Shown piece after piece: positions 32,928 through 44,514 of a stretch of DNA of 64,000 nt. Below the pieces are notes generated by a model. That model searched no databases and was not told the origin of the DNA. It saw only the letters and a program-made list of their open reading frames with translations. The stretch comes from Ophiosphaerella korrae. Taxonomy: Eukaryota; Ascomycota; Dothideomycetes; Pleosporales; Phaeosphaeriaceae. The stretch is from NCBI GenBank assembly GCA_028456385.1, contig JALNQF010000016.1, positions 62,001 to 126,000 on the forward strand, in the 5' to 3' direction. The position numbers were made by a program, and so were the translations under genes. Each line of letters starts with the position of its first letter. The first letter of the stretch is position 1.

Positions 32928-33728
32928 GAGTGATGGTGAGGTTTACATTTGGGATGCTTTGGGGGAGTTGTTGGACAAGATACCATTGCTTATTACGGGA
33001 TGGTTAGGTATTCTATTTCTGGGCTGGTGTTGGCACAAAACGAAGCTCTGGACAACCGGTGTGACAGCTGTTCCGCCTCACCAAGTCGTCGTACGCTGGG
33101 TACTTTGTTGTCTAGCTTGGGTCCATCCAGACCGATGTGCAGACAGATGCGCAGGGCATGCCAGCTGAAAGCATGGGTGTCGAGCGGTGATTGGGTGCAG
33201 GGATCACTTCACCGCCGCACAGGCTTATCGATTACGGTTGGCCTTCCAACCGATGGATAAACACAGACGGCAAGGTGGGTCTTTTCCGAGTTAGTCGCTG
33301 GCAGCTTCTCGTGCACCAACTGGTAGCCGTCTGAGAAAGTCTGGTCTGAACTACACTCCATCCCTCGCAGTTGCACGCCCTTTGCTATCCCGGCAATCTG
33401 CCCCTCTGTTCCAGACTGTGTCGAGCAAGGCAGCGAGCGACGCGACTGACGCCTTCCCACCGAGCTGTCCGCTAGGCCGGGCGAGCTCAGCACCACGAGA
33501 CACCGCTCTAGCGCCAACAACAACGACCAAAGAGCCAGCGAACCCGCTTGTTACTGTTACGCCCGTCACGACTTTACGATTTATCTCTGTTTTCGCGGGG
33601 CCTGCTTCCCTGAGTCTGTAGTTCAGACAGTTGTGTCACGTCAACGAAGCGACGACCCATCGTTCTTTCCATCTTTGCTGAACCAAAATTACACATCCGT
33701 CACCACTACCACCACCGCCACCACCACC
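32928..33728. other. intergenic region and promoter of the b561-like gene
   Basis: This lies between two plus-strand genes. The last 50 bp before 33729 are a repeated cac/acc-rich leader typical of fungal 5' UTRs. Overlapping open frames on both strands at 33200-33620 lack domains. Confidence 0.5.
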
Positions 33729-36181
33729 ATGTCTGCACAGGGTCTATCAGCGCCTGGGACGAGTGTCTACGCCTCAGACTCCATGTATGTCGGCGATGGG
33801 ACCTGGGACTCACAGCGCAACACATTCTTGTTGCCTAACTTGCAAGGCTTGAACTTCGAGACCATGCGCTACAATGGTAAAGCACTCCCAGTCCGGGCCA
33901 AGCATTTCCACTAACAGAATAGGCATGGGCAATCGCTTTCGCAACATGCTCAACTACAAGACATATATCACCGCCCACGCCGTCCTGGGGGCGATAACAT
34001 TCTTGTTCGTCATTCCCCTCGCCATCTTCATGGCTCGCTTTTACCACCGCAATCCCCGCACCGCATTGAAGTTCCACATTTGCCTTCAGGTCCTAGCAGT
34101 TCTTCTCTCTACTGCTGCATTCATCTTCGGATTTCAAGCCGTGGGTCTCGAACGATCCCTAACGAACCCACATCACGGCATCGGTGTCGCTTTGTACACC
34201 CTCGTGTTGACTCAGGCTATTGGTGGTTCTGTGATACACCGATGGGAAAAGAACAAGGAACGGTTTAAGATCCCTCTGAAACTCATGGTACATCATCTGC
34301 ACCGCAACTACTCATTCGTAGCTAAATTTTATCCAGCTTCACCAATGGCTAGGACGTCTGATTGCCATTCTTGGCGTCGTACAAGTCCCTCTTGGTCTCG
34401 CTTTATATGGCTCGCCAAAGGTGCTCTTCATCCTTTTCGCTGTTTGGGCATTTATGCTGTTGGTATTGTACTTCGTATTGGCGTACATGAACCAGCCCGA
34501 AATGGGATTTGACGACCGTACCACATACATCACGGACCGGACGGGGAGCACACGGAGTAGACGAAGCAGAGGCCATGGACTCGGAGCTCTGGCAACGGCG
34601 GGAGCTGCCGGTGCTGGTTTAGCTGCTTTGCGGAATCGTTCCCGAAGTCGAAGTCGCAGTAGGCGTGGGGGCCGTCAAACCGTTCTCAGCTCTCGACATG
34701 ACTCCCGTTCTCGTGTCGAATCCCGCTTCACAGACTCGTATCTGAGCGATGAAAAGTATGCTGGAAATAAAAAGAGCGGCACATGGAAAGATCGCTTGCT
34801 TGGTGCGGGAGCTGCAGCTGGAGGGTTGTTTGCCATCAAGTCTTTATTCAATCGTAACAAGAAGCACCATGCCCCTACTGAGACCGGAAGCGATGTCACC
34901 TACAGTCGCCCTCTAGGCCCTTCTGAAATTACACAGACAGATCTGAGCCGCTTGGAAGAAGGACGAGCACCGGCATCGCCAGCAAACAATCGAGATGACT
35001 GGCGTCATGTCGAGGAGAGAGAAGCGGCTCAAGCAGCAGTTATGGCAGGAAGTCCACTACGCAAAGGCCATCGTCCACCTAGAAGTGGTGCATCTCTCGA
35101 CTCTTTCGACAGCCGAACTAGTTTTAGCGGCGAACCCGACGCAAGACCACCTAAGCGATCCTTTGGTCTTAAAGAAGGACTAGCAACACTAGGATTCATA
35201 GGCTTCCTCAAGCACTCACTAGGGAAGCGCAAGCACGATAAGGAAAATGCACATGCGGAGTCTCTACGTCAACACGATCTCGAAGAAGAACGCTTGGCAC
35301 GGACCAACAGCACACGCCGCAAATTTACTGGCGATGGCGCCCCCCCTAGACGGAACAGACGGCCTTCGACCGAATATTCTGATAGTGATGTCACCGGAAT
35401 TACACCATCTCTAGTACGACCTGGCACGTCTCGACCACCAATGGATTCTACAGTAGGTCCTTCAACGGCGCCTATCCGGCCCCCTCATGCAGATATACTT
35501 TCCGACTCAGGGTCTGAAGCTTACAACTCCGCTGGAGGTCGTCCACACGGTCGTCATCATGATACTGGGGGGTTAGGATCAGCACTTGCCGGTGGAGCAG
35601 CGACTGGAGCTGTAGCTAACGGATCGCCATCGAAAAAAGATCGGAGTCAACGCCGAGGAAGTCGTGAAGGCAGTGTAGCCTCACCACCTGTGTCAGTCAA
35701 GGTGAAAATGCATAACGATGGACGCCATGTCACGCTAAGGAGACTAAACGAGGAAGAGGCTGCCGCTGAACGTGAGGCAAGGAAGGAAAGGCAGAAAAGG
35801 AATGGTAACGGAAGTAGGAGTTCACTAAGTGACCTTGGTGGCGATCGCTGGCGTAGAACTGAAGCTTTGGAGGCGCAACAAGCACAAGAGATGGCACAGA
35901 CTAGTACACCTCTACGCATGCCAGAGGCTACTATTCCTCCACCTCCACCAGGCCCACCACCAGGCCCACCACCGGGGCATCTCTCCGCCCCAGGAAATAT
36001 TCCTTTGCCGCCACCCCCACCTATACCTGCGACTAGTGTGCTGAGTAGTCCACATGGTACCCAGGTGTATGGCACAGAAACCGATGTTAGTGCTTATGAC
36101 TCAAACAGGCGGAGACGGAGGGCGGAGAGGGCCCAGGCCAAGGCCGCAAGATCTGGTGGGAGCCGTGTCGAGTTTTCATGA
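33729..36181 (+). CDS. cytochrome b561-type multi-pass membrane protein with long disordered tail
   Basis: Exons are 33729-33876, 33923-34287 and 34337-36181 (785 aa). Residues about 60-275 hold five hydrophobic helices: ITAHAVLGAITFLFVIPLA, LKFHICLQVLAVLLSTAAF, the HHGIGVALYTLVLTQAIGG segment, LHQWLGRLIAILGVVQVPLG and LFILFAVWAFMLLVLYFVL. The paired His residues (TAHAV, KFHI, NPHHG, LHQW) match the haem ligands of b561/ferric-reductase-like transmembrane domains, often found behind DOMON domains, which are absent here. The remaining 500 residues are disordered, with RSRSRSRR, glycine/alanine-rich patches, a short polyproline run (PPPPPGPPPGPPPGH), and a highly charged EEEAAAEREARKERQKR helix. 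It may move electrons across a membrane, and the tail may bind other proteins (inference). Confidence 0.83.
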
Positions 36182-37785
36182 TGACAACAATGATGGACAA
36201 AATGTGCGAAGGGACGTTTTGGGTTTGGCGATTTTGCATATTTCTGGCGTTGATGGGGATCATGTAGCGTTTTAGCCCTTCTTCGGTGCGAGCCGCAGTG
36301 GCCAAAGCAAATGTAGCTAGCGAGACTTGTATAAATAGTGGTTGTCTTAACAAATGCACATAATTTCTTGTGACGTGACTATTGCTGACAACTAACGGCA
36401 CACTGAGCGTTGCGCTCCGCGGAATGATGAAAATGCTTGCTAGCGCAAGCCTCAGCCCTACCATAGTAGATGATTTTCGATCGTGGCCGAAGCTTGGCTG
36501 TCTGAATGTGGCACCGAGGCAGATCATTGCCCGGAACCCCGGATCTCTCAAGCCTCAACACCACAGATGCTATCGCGGGTGTTGGATTTATGTGGTGGGC
36601 TTATGCTCCCATGCGGACAGCCATGTTTGTGGCGTCTCTACTGACTCTTCAAGCGGCGATGGAGTGGCTCCGGTCGCCAATCACCATGGCAAGGAACGTC
36701 CTCCTACCAATGTTATTCGCGGTGAAGAGGTGTACTGCGACCGGCAGCATCTCGGAGGCCGATGAGCTGTTCAGCGGTCGAGTCCATAAAAGGGCCTTCG
36801 TGAAAAAAGATTTAAGCATGATGGCTTTCGCTGTCTTTTCAAGAAGATTTAGACTCGGATTGCCGTGCCTCTCGGAGATGCACTGTTATTTACTGCACCT
36901 CGTGACGAAGGGGGCGCTTGCTTCCTTTCCCGGGATCAGTTGAGACCCATTCACACCGCACCTCGCCAAGACGATGTCTTCATGAAAATACCAATCAATA
37001 CCAATACCGCTATACGCTCTACCTTCTTCTTCTTCTGCCGCTTGTTACATTGGCCCGTGGGGAGGCTCAGGGCACAGTGTGACGCTGGCGCTAGCAGCCG
37101 GAGGGTTCCTCGCGAGAGCAATCCACGTCGAATCTACGTCGGCGGCACTGCTACATTGGATGGAACTGTGTCGGGCTGCTGCAGCATGTCGTGCCCAGGT
37201 TTTTTCTGGGCGGTAAAAGGAGCCGGAAAACTACATACGCAAGTCTTGCCAGAAAAGGCGTGGCGTTATTCCTCCCGCCGCTGCCAAACGCCTTGACCGG
37301 AAGAATCTCGGCGAGTGTACGAAGCCTCCCGCCCAAAACCCGTATTGAATTATTCATGCCCGGACACCTGCTAGGTCAAGCCTGCTGCACCCTGGCAGAC
37401 CGCCCAAGCCCCATGGCCTGTATCCGTGTGGTGGGCGTTTGACCTGCTTCCAGTGTGCTTCCCTGCAGCTTTCCTTTTCCAACCGTTAACCAGAGGGTGA
37501 CGGCTTTAGCTCCGCGTTATGTAATTGGATTCCGTGGTCGCCTACCATCCTGGTTTACTACTAGTTTGGTCTAACATGCGGCTTCGCACGCTTGGTCGTT
37601 CAATCGACCAGGTCTACCAGGTGCGAGGGCGTTCTTTCAGCGATGACACAAGGGATTCTGAGTACATCTTCCGGATCGTAGGTGCAACATGTCAACTCTA
37701 CTAATAGTACCACTGGATCCGCTCGGCAACTGCATTTCTCCCCACGCGAGGACGAGAGTCTTGTCCAATAGCTCGACGCTTCACC
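36182..37785. other. 1.6-kb region without a supported gene
   Basis: This lies between the b561-like gene and the Zn2Cys6 gene. Several open frames overlap on both strands (for example 36506-36943) without domains or splice-linked partners. The right end must hold the regulator's promoter. Transcription factor genes often have long upstream regions. Confidence 0.45.
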
Positions 37786-40035
37786 ATGGCCTCCAACACT
37801 ACCACTGCTGCTCCCGTTAAGCGGGCTTGCGATAGGTGGGTCTCCAACCTCAACGTCCCGTCGTCCCTCTACTCACCTCGTGAATCGTAGCTGTCATCGA
37901 CGAAAGGTCAAATGTATTGGCGAAGGCACCAACCCATGCAAGAACTGTCTCTCCGCTGGCCTCGCCTGCACATACAATGCCATCCCACAAAAGAAAGGAC
38001 CAAAAGGAAGTCGAGCAAAGGTCCTGTCTGAGCTTCGCGAGACTCAGCGCAACGCTCAACTAGCAGCTAGCTTCCCATCAGATCTAGGATTCGATGGCCG
38101 AGCACTCTCGTCCAGCTCTGCCCGCGCACAAGGCCTTCTCCCCGCCGGACTCGTGGATAGCTGCCTTGAGTTCTTCTTCGCTAACGTCTACCCCTCATCA
38201 CCCGTCCTACATCAACAAAAAGCCCAAGAAGCAGTCGTGAACATGGAACGTTCTACCGAATCTTATTGTCTGATCGTTGCATTATGCGCCTATGTCATGA
38301 TTCAATCAAACATGAAGGTGCCCTCCAACATGATATCGCGACCTGAAATAGCACAAATGTCCAACCTAACATTAGGCCATGCACTCTTAGAAGAGTCAGT
38401 ACGAGTGCGAAATGGCTACGAGTTTCGCGAGAATCCCACGCATATGACTGTGCTCACATCATGGTTCTATTGTGGCTGTTATTTTGGGCTGGCGCGAGAG
38501 AACACAGCTTGGGGATATCTACGAGAGGCCACTACACAAGCTCAACTACTTGGAATGCACGACGAAGAAACCTATAAACACGATCCACTTGATGTATCCC
38601 GCAAACGTGTGCTTTATTGGCTTCTGTTCATAGCGGAAAGGTCTGTCCTTTGTCAATTCCGTATAGATATCGAGAAGCAGTTTGCTGACGAGCACACAGA
38701 CAATATGCATTACATAAGCACCGCCCAATAACCCTTCATGCAACCATACACCCACCTTCTCTAGACGAGGTCCCTTCTGATCGACCAATCTCCATTGGCC
38801 TGGAACTTCTCATAAATCTATACAAGATCGTGGACGATACTTTCATAAATCTATGGAACCGAGTTCATTCACATGCCAACCCAGCTTGGTTTGCACAATT
38901 ACAGACACAGCTAGCAGAAGCGATCCCAACATACCTCGAATGTACGGAAGCACAGGCCGTCGAAATCCGCATTACGCAGCAATGGCTCAAGGCCATGGCA
39001 TGGCAGCTGTCTGTTTGTCAAGGGCTTGTGAGCAGCGTATCAAACGAGAATTGCATGACTTTCAAGTATCCGATTGAAGTATCAAGAGACCTCCTTACCA
39101 TGACCCACCAATTCTCTCAACATGCGATGGAAATTCACGGCGCAGAACTTGTAAGTTCTAAATTATCTCTTTACTCATCCAATTAGAATTTGTTTGTGGA
39201 AGTTGAATTGCGATCCGCATTTGATACCCAATGGTTCGGCTAGTCTATATTCCTTGCATATTGCATACCATTACTTCAGCCATGTCTGTCTCTGAAGGCG
39301 AATTTTGGGCTCACACCGCTGCAGATCGAAAAGTTGTTCGACATCGCCTGCTGCCTTGCTGACGTGGTAGCTGTTACGTCGTTCTCACCAGATGCATTTG
39401 CCCTCGGCCCCCGCGATTATGTCTCAAGGTTTCTGACCTTGATTTCCACCCTTCGAGGAGGACAGTCCCGATATCTTCCTCTCCTCCTCGCAAAGTTGTC
39501 CGAAGTTCTGCCCAACCTGCCACTACCCCGGTCTCTGAATTTGCCTCAAACATCACCCGCCTCTACGATGGGCATGTCGGGCACCGGTGCTGGAACAGTC
39601 CCCTCCAACATAGGAGACGAGTTTTCAGGCATGCCAACAGTAACATCTCCATCGTACCCATCCAATGAATTGATCCGACGACTTGCCGCCCAAACGGGAG
39701 CTCAACTCCCGTTCAACACCGCTCAGCAATCCTTGATCCAAGCGCCGACGAGTCATGTCGACGATCTTTCCCTTTACGATACAGCGCACAACAGCACAAC
39801 ACATTCATCAGGATCTGCGCCTAGAAGCACATCGACAACACCCGGGCCATACGAATCGACACTATCGCAGCGGAACTCGCAAATTCTAGGACACTCATCT
39901 GTGCCATTACCATCTTCGCATCCACAACAACACCACATGCAGCCGCATCACATTGGAGTAGTGCCGACGTCATACGATCCGAGGTTTAATATTCAAGGGT
40001 ATCCCGTGGATCCCTCGATGATGTTCAAGCAGTGA
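37786..40035 (+). CDS. Zn2Cys6 transcription factor with fungal-specific TF domain
   Basis: Exons are 37786-37835, 37891-38640, 38700-39150 and 39325-40035 (653 aa). The zinc cluster is complete: RACDSCHRRKVKC followed by NPCKNCLSAGLACTY, giving C-x2-C-x6-C-x7-C-x2-C-x6-C. It is split by an intron after the first Cys pair begins, a common position in this family. The basic linker QKKGPKGSRAKVLSELRETQR follows. The middle region (PVLHQQKAQEAV, SWFYCGCYFGLAREN, AWGYLREATTQAQLLGMH, and RPITLHATIHPP after splicing) is the fungal-specific TF domain. The C-terminus is a disordered Ser/Pro/His-rich segment, possibly an activation region. The last intron is 174 bp, much longer than the others. Which genes it controls is unknown; no obvious pathway cluster flanks it. 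Confidence 0.9.
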
Positions 40036-43000
40036 ATTAGGTATATGGAATGTCAAGGGATGGTAAATTCATTTGGGGAAAGGGGGGGAGCAGGCGGGCG
40101 GGCGGGCGGGCGATATCAGGCATCTGTGGGATAGACATGCATTGGTCAGAAAGACGTGAAACATACGACGTGCTTCGAGGGCAAAGGGTAGCTTCACGAA
40201 GCATACGGCGCTTGGCGTACAGGATCATGCTCTAAACGTTTTATTCAACCGATTAACACTATCCCTGAATCGAGCCAAGCACGTTATGTTGAACCCAAAA
40301 TCGGGGCTTTACAACGGTATCCAAATCGGGGACACCAAGCTACAGTGACAGCATAGCTCTATTGATGGTCTAACGGTAATCCTGAAAGACAACGGTTCGT
40401 CAATCTCACGGAGCCGTCTCCGCACCACGGACCCCAAGTTATCAGGCCACTTGCAGTTAGCAACTGCCAACGTACGATTAAAGTTTGTAACGATTGTTAG
40501 AAATCATTTTGAACCGACATTCCTGATTTCTGTCATGACCAATTGCGAATTGGATCACCTGGTCCAAGACAAGCACGAGATACCCAGGAAATTACCAGCC
40601 ACGCGGACGACGTTGGAGGCTTTCAGACCCCTGTGAAAAACTACCCGCGGTTTATCATAATCACTCATTCCAAGGATCTGGAATCGAGGGAAACGTCATC
40701 GGGAAAGCCTAGCTTTCCGAGCCCTCCGAGACTGAGGCTGTTCAGTTCCCTGGCCTCCCGTAGGACATCAGATTATGCAATGAAGCGGTCTAGAGTTCAA
40801 GGATAAGGCGCATAGGGACTTGCCCTGCGTCCATTGGTGTGGCGCGGACTTGTAAGGCATATTGAAAGTCAGTATTATTGGTAGACTAGAGGAAAAGCGT
40901 TGAAACGGCAGTCGCACGATGAACATTGTGGGAAACTCTATCAAATGTGCAATCCAGGCTGAAACGCAGCAAGTGCCTCGATAAGGTGAGGCTTCATTAG
41001 GTAGTTAGCATGCACGTCCTCTACCAAATATGAGCCTATGGTGTGGTCAACCACAAGAGAGTTCGCCGACCTGTGCGTCGCCTACATGTGCCCGTACCAC
41101 ACCAGCCACAATGGTCCCCGATGACCAGTCAAATACACGCATCGAATTTCAGATGTTTCAGAGCCACGACGCCCACGCTTGATCGCTTGAGGTCGGGCCG
41201 CTAAATGTCAAAGGATTAGGGCTGCACCGTTCGCCTTACTTTCCTTGATGTGGCGAGCGAAGGATCTCTGACAGCTGGGCAAGCAGCTGGGATATCCTCG
41301 TTTGGCATTGTCTTGGGGGCTTGAGATCTCCCCCCACGTGTCAAGCTTGACGAGCTTGGATGGCAACGTTCAAGTTAGGCAGGGAAGAGCCTCGCTATCG
41401 GGTAGGCAGAGAAGGTAGGGGGAACACTACCGGTTGAGTGAGCGACGCCGAGGCCATTTTGGATGCGGGGGGCATTGTTCCTGCATCCTCTCTCTAGGTG
41501 CAGATGCATGAAGCGGATTATGCAGACTTTGGGTCTTGGCAACAAGACATTGAAGACGTTCCCTCGAGAGGGGTGGTGAAGGTGAATTGGTATCATATCG
41601 CCCAGTCTTTCAAGCTCTTGGATGTTTTTGCGACGCAACCTCGGACGTACGATTTCTCATACGTTTGCAGCCACCACCCAGAGAAAAAGGTCATGCATGA
41701 CATTACAAAAACCGGCTTTGGCACGAGTGCGCGTTTATTGGCCTCTGCGTAAGTCGAACCCATGGTGGCTCTCTTCTCCATACGCCTTTGTCTTAGCGTA
41801 GACCAGATTGCTTTGAGGCTTCGCACGTGGGTTCCCTGGCAGTTCCCTCTGCGGCATTACAGCGGCGACTCGACTCTTCTAGTCGAGTCATCAGCGTATA
41901 TGCTAGGTATGATGCCGTATGCTTTGGTTCTTTTGAATTTGGCCATCCATGACGCGCAAAGGTTTTGGAGTTACTGTAATCACAACCGCAATCTTGATCG
42001 CATCTGGCATTCCCGCTACTCAGATGCTGTCTGACTCGCCCATCGGTCCGACCTCCTCCCGCCACTAACATCCTTACCTTAGACAAGCACGCACTGCGCA
42101 CTGAGTCTTGCAAACAGCGGCTCCCGATAAACCAACCGATCTTAAAACGGTCGTGTCCCCTCCCCCCTTCACCTCCCCCTGGCCCCAGATTAGGGTTCAT
42201 TTCGACGGGGATGTAACATGCTTATGTCTGGATCCGGTTCACTGGGATCACCGTGCTGTGGTCGGATCATACCGAGACCCCAGAAAGCATCTACGACATC
42301 ACAGGCAGGGTATCACTACACAGCCACGTCCGATGGTATGGCTTGTGTGGGATCATGTACGCATCATACCTTCCAGTCCAGGGAGCCTGCAGTCCTGTGC
42401 CAATGGCCAATTCCCGTTATTTGCGATTCAACCACAGAGCCAATAAGATCATGCATGCAAAATGCCCGACCACGAGGATTTGTCAAGGGTATCAAGACCA
42501 GAATGCCTGATGGGACTTTCTTGGTTATCTGATCTCGCTGCTCACGTGCTGGCGGGTTGTGAGTACCAAGATGGTGCCTTGCTCCTTCGCGCCTAGGCTG
42601 TGGCTTTTGCGTTTGACTCTCCAGCGCCTGGAAGCTGCCGTGGATGCATGCGCTCTTTACGGGATCTGCCTCTGCCTCGTGTTGGTAGCTGCTGTAGCTG
42701 CATGTTGGTTGCAGTGTGGCAGTGTCTTTGCCATCAAATGCCGAATGCACCATCTCAATTAGGGTTGCGACATGACCTCCGCGAGTATCCTGTGGGGGTC
42801 GAGCTCTCTCCCATTTCCTGACGTACTGGCCACAATCCTGCATACCTAGTAAGGTGCCCATGGCAAGTTCCGACCACCTGAGCCTGCCACAATCTCGATC
42901 TTTTGATTGGAAATGACATTCGTCAGAGGTCGCACGATGAACAGCACAGTCTTCGCTCTGCTCTTGGCAGATAGGTGGCGTGCTTGTCGGTCGAACGTGC

Positions 43001-44514
43001 CAGATATCGTAAGTGAGGCAACTGATTTGCTTGGATTGCATCCAGAATCGAACAACCTTGGTTGCTTACGTACTATGCAGGCTGCTGCAGGCGCGCACTG
43101 AGCCACTGAGTCTGGACGCACTGAACGCTACTGCATGGACGGGGCTGCAACAGGACATGGTCGTCTCAACTTGCTGTATCTAATGCAACTTGCATCCAAG
43201 AGAGTGGTTCACATTCACCAGGTTGGATGGCTGGTAAGAGGCTTGCTGAGTTTGCTCATGCACGCTCCCTACTACCCGGGAGCATGCACTCACTCAAACT
43301 CAAACCCAGAACTACTTTCAGCATGCTAATTGTTTGGAGCGTTTCCGCTACAGTATTATCCGAGTCGCTTCGGGTACCAACGCATTGCACTCTTTTCATC
43401 TTTTCGTGTTGCAGGTCCTAGCCGCAGGGTAAATTGCGCCCGGTGACTCTCTCGGTGAGTCCGACCGGTTGGGTAGCGAGCATCTGTGCTCATAATGGAT
43501 GGTATTGAAGTCTCAAGAGCCGGCTGTGTATGAATATATTCGCCAATTGTGCAATGAAGGACGCGCATGGCTCGGTTTCTATTGTCTGACCTTGAGCCAT
43601 AGCCGGCAAAATACACCATGGTTGGACTTGTTCTTATTATGACACCGGGTAGAGATATCCAAGGATCCGGGGATCAACATGCCTAGTCAGATTCCCTGTA
43701 CTATCGATTGGATAGGATTCAGCCACGGAGAAGCCCTCCGGAGGCAAGGGGGCGTTTCGATGGGATGCCGGCACGGGAAGGGACCCTGACATCGTCGTCA
43801 GAAGCGACAACCGCATCTTCTTGGCGCTGGGCAATCGCCACAGGCGTTCAATCTGACATTTGTGGCGCCAAGGTCTCACGATATCTGGGGGATGTTCATA
43901 GAGGTTTGCTTGGCGCGCTTCGGACTATCCGCCGTCTTGAGGTCAGTACGCGAGGCCAGTGGTGTAGATCGATTCCTAGGATCCCGGTCTTGTGCAACAT
44001 GGGACTCAGCATTGCATGGCATGCCAAACGCACCTCTGACGATCTGCAAGTTCTCCGATAAACGCAGCCGAGTAGGTATGTTTTGCGGATCACGTGATAG
44101 ACGGTAGAACTTCCTATCTTAGGTAGTAACAAGAGCCAACATAATTCTAGAGTTTGGTGAGTGTATAAGCTTATTGAAGGCATTGGAGCAAGTTTTCTCA
44201 TCGCCGATGTCAGATCAAAGTTAATACCGCTCATACACGTAACAGCATAAGTCGCTTCAACAAACTGTGGGTATGCTGTGACATAGTGTGACACGAAAAT
44301 CTATTGCCAGTGGTTGTAGCGCAACGTTTGATCCTCTATCATTATTATTAGGTTCTTAACTACATGCTATTCATCTGCTATCTTTCCAAGGAGTGTCTAA
44401 AAAAAAATCCGAACGCTGCATACCAAGGTATAAATCACGCACTCATAAATATCATTAATGAAAGTGAGTTTTGAGTATACAATATCGTGTCTGACATCAT
44501 TGCATTCCAGAAGT
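40036..44514. other. 4.5-kb gene-poor region
   Basis: This is the longest stretch without a supported gene. Scattered frames of 60-225 codons (the largest at 42364-43041, minus) overlap on both strands, lack domains, and do not join across plausible introns. I found no terminal repeats, transposase, reverse-transcriptase or tRNA motif by eye. A (GGGC)n tract lies at the left edge. It may be old repeat sequence, an RNA gene, or simply intergenic DNA. Confidence 0.4.
40093..40112 (+). repeat. (GGGC)n short tandem repeat
   Basis: About four copies of gggc directly follow a run of G residues, 55 bp past the Zn2Cys6 stop codon. G-runs here could form a G-quadruplex in the 3' UTR. Confidence 0.7.

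Noticed and set aside
36382..36943. Overlapping plus-strand frames with hydrophobic stretches
   Set aside because: No consistent exon chain and no domain; opposite-strand frames are equally open.
42364..43041. 225-codon minus-strand frame
   Set aside because: Random-looking composition rich in Cys, His and Gln, several competing frames on the plus strand, no splice partner.
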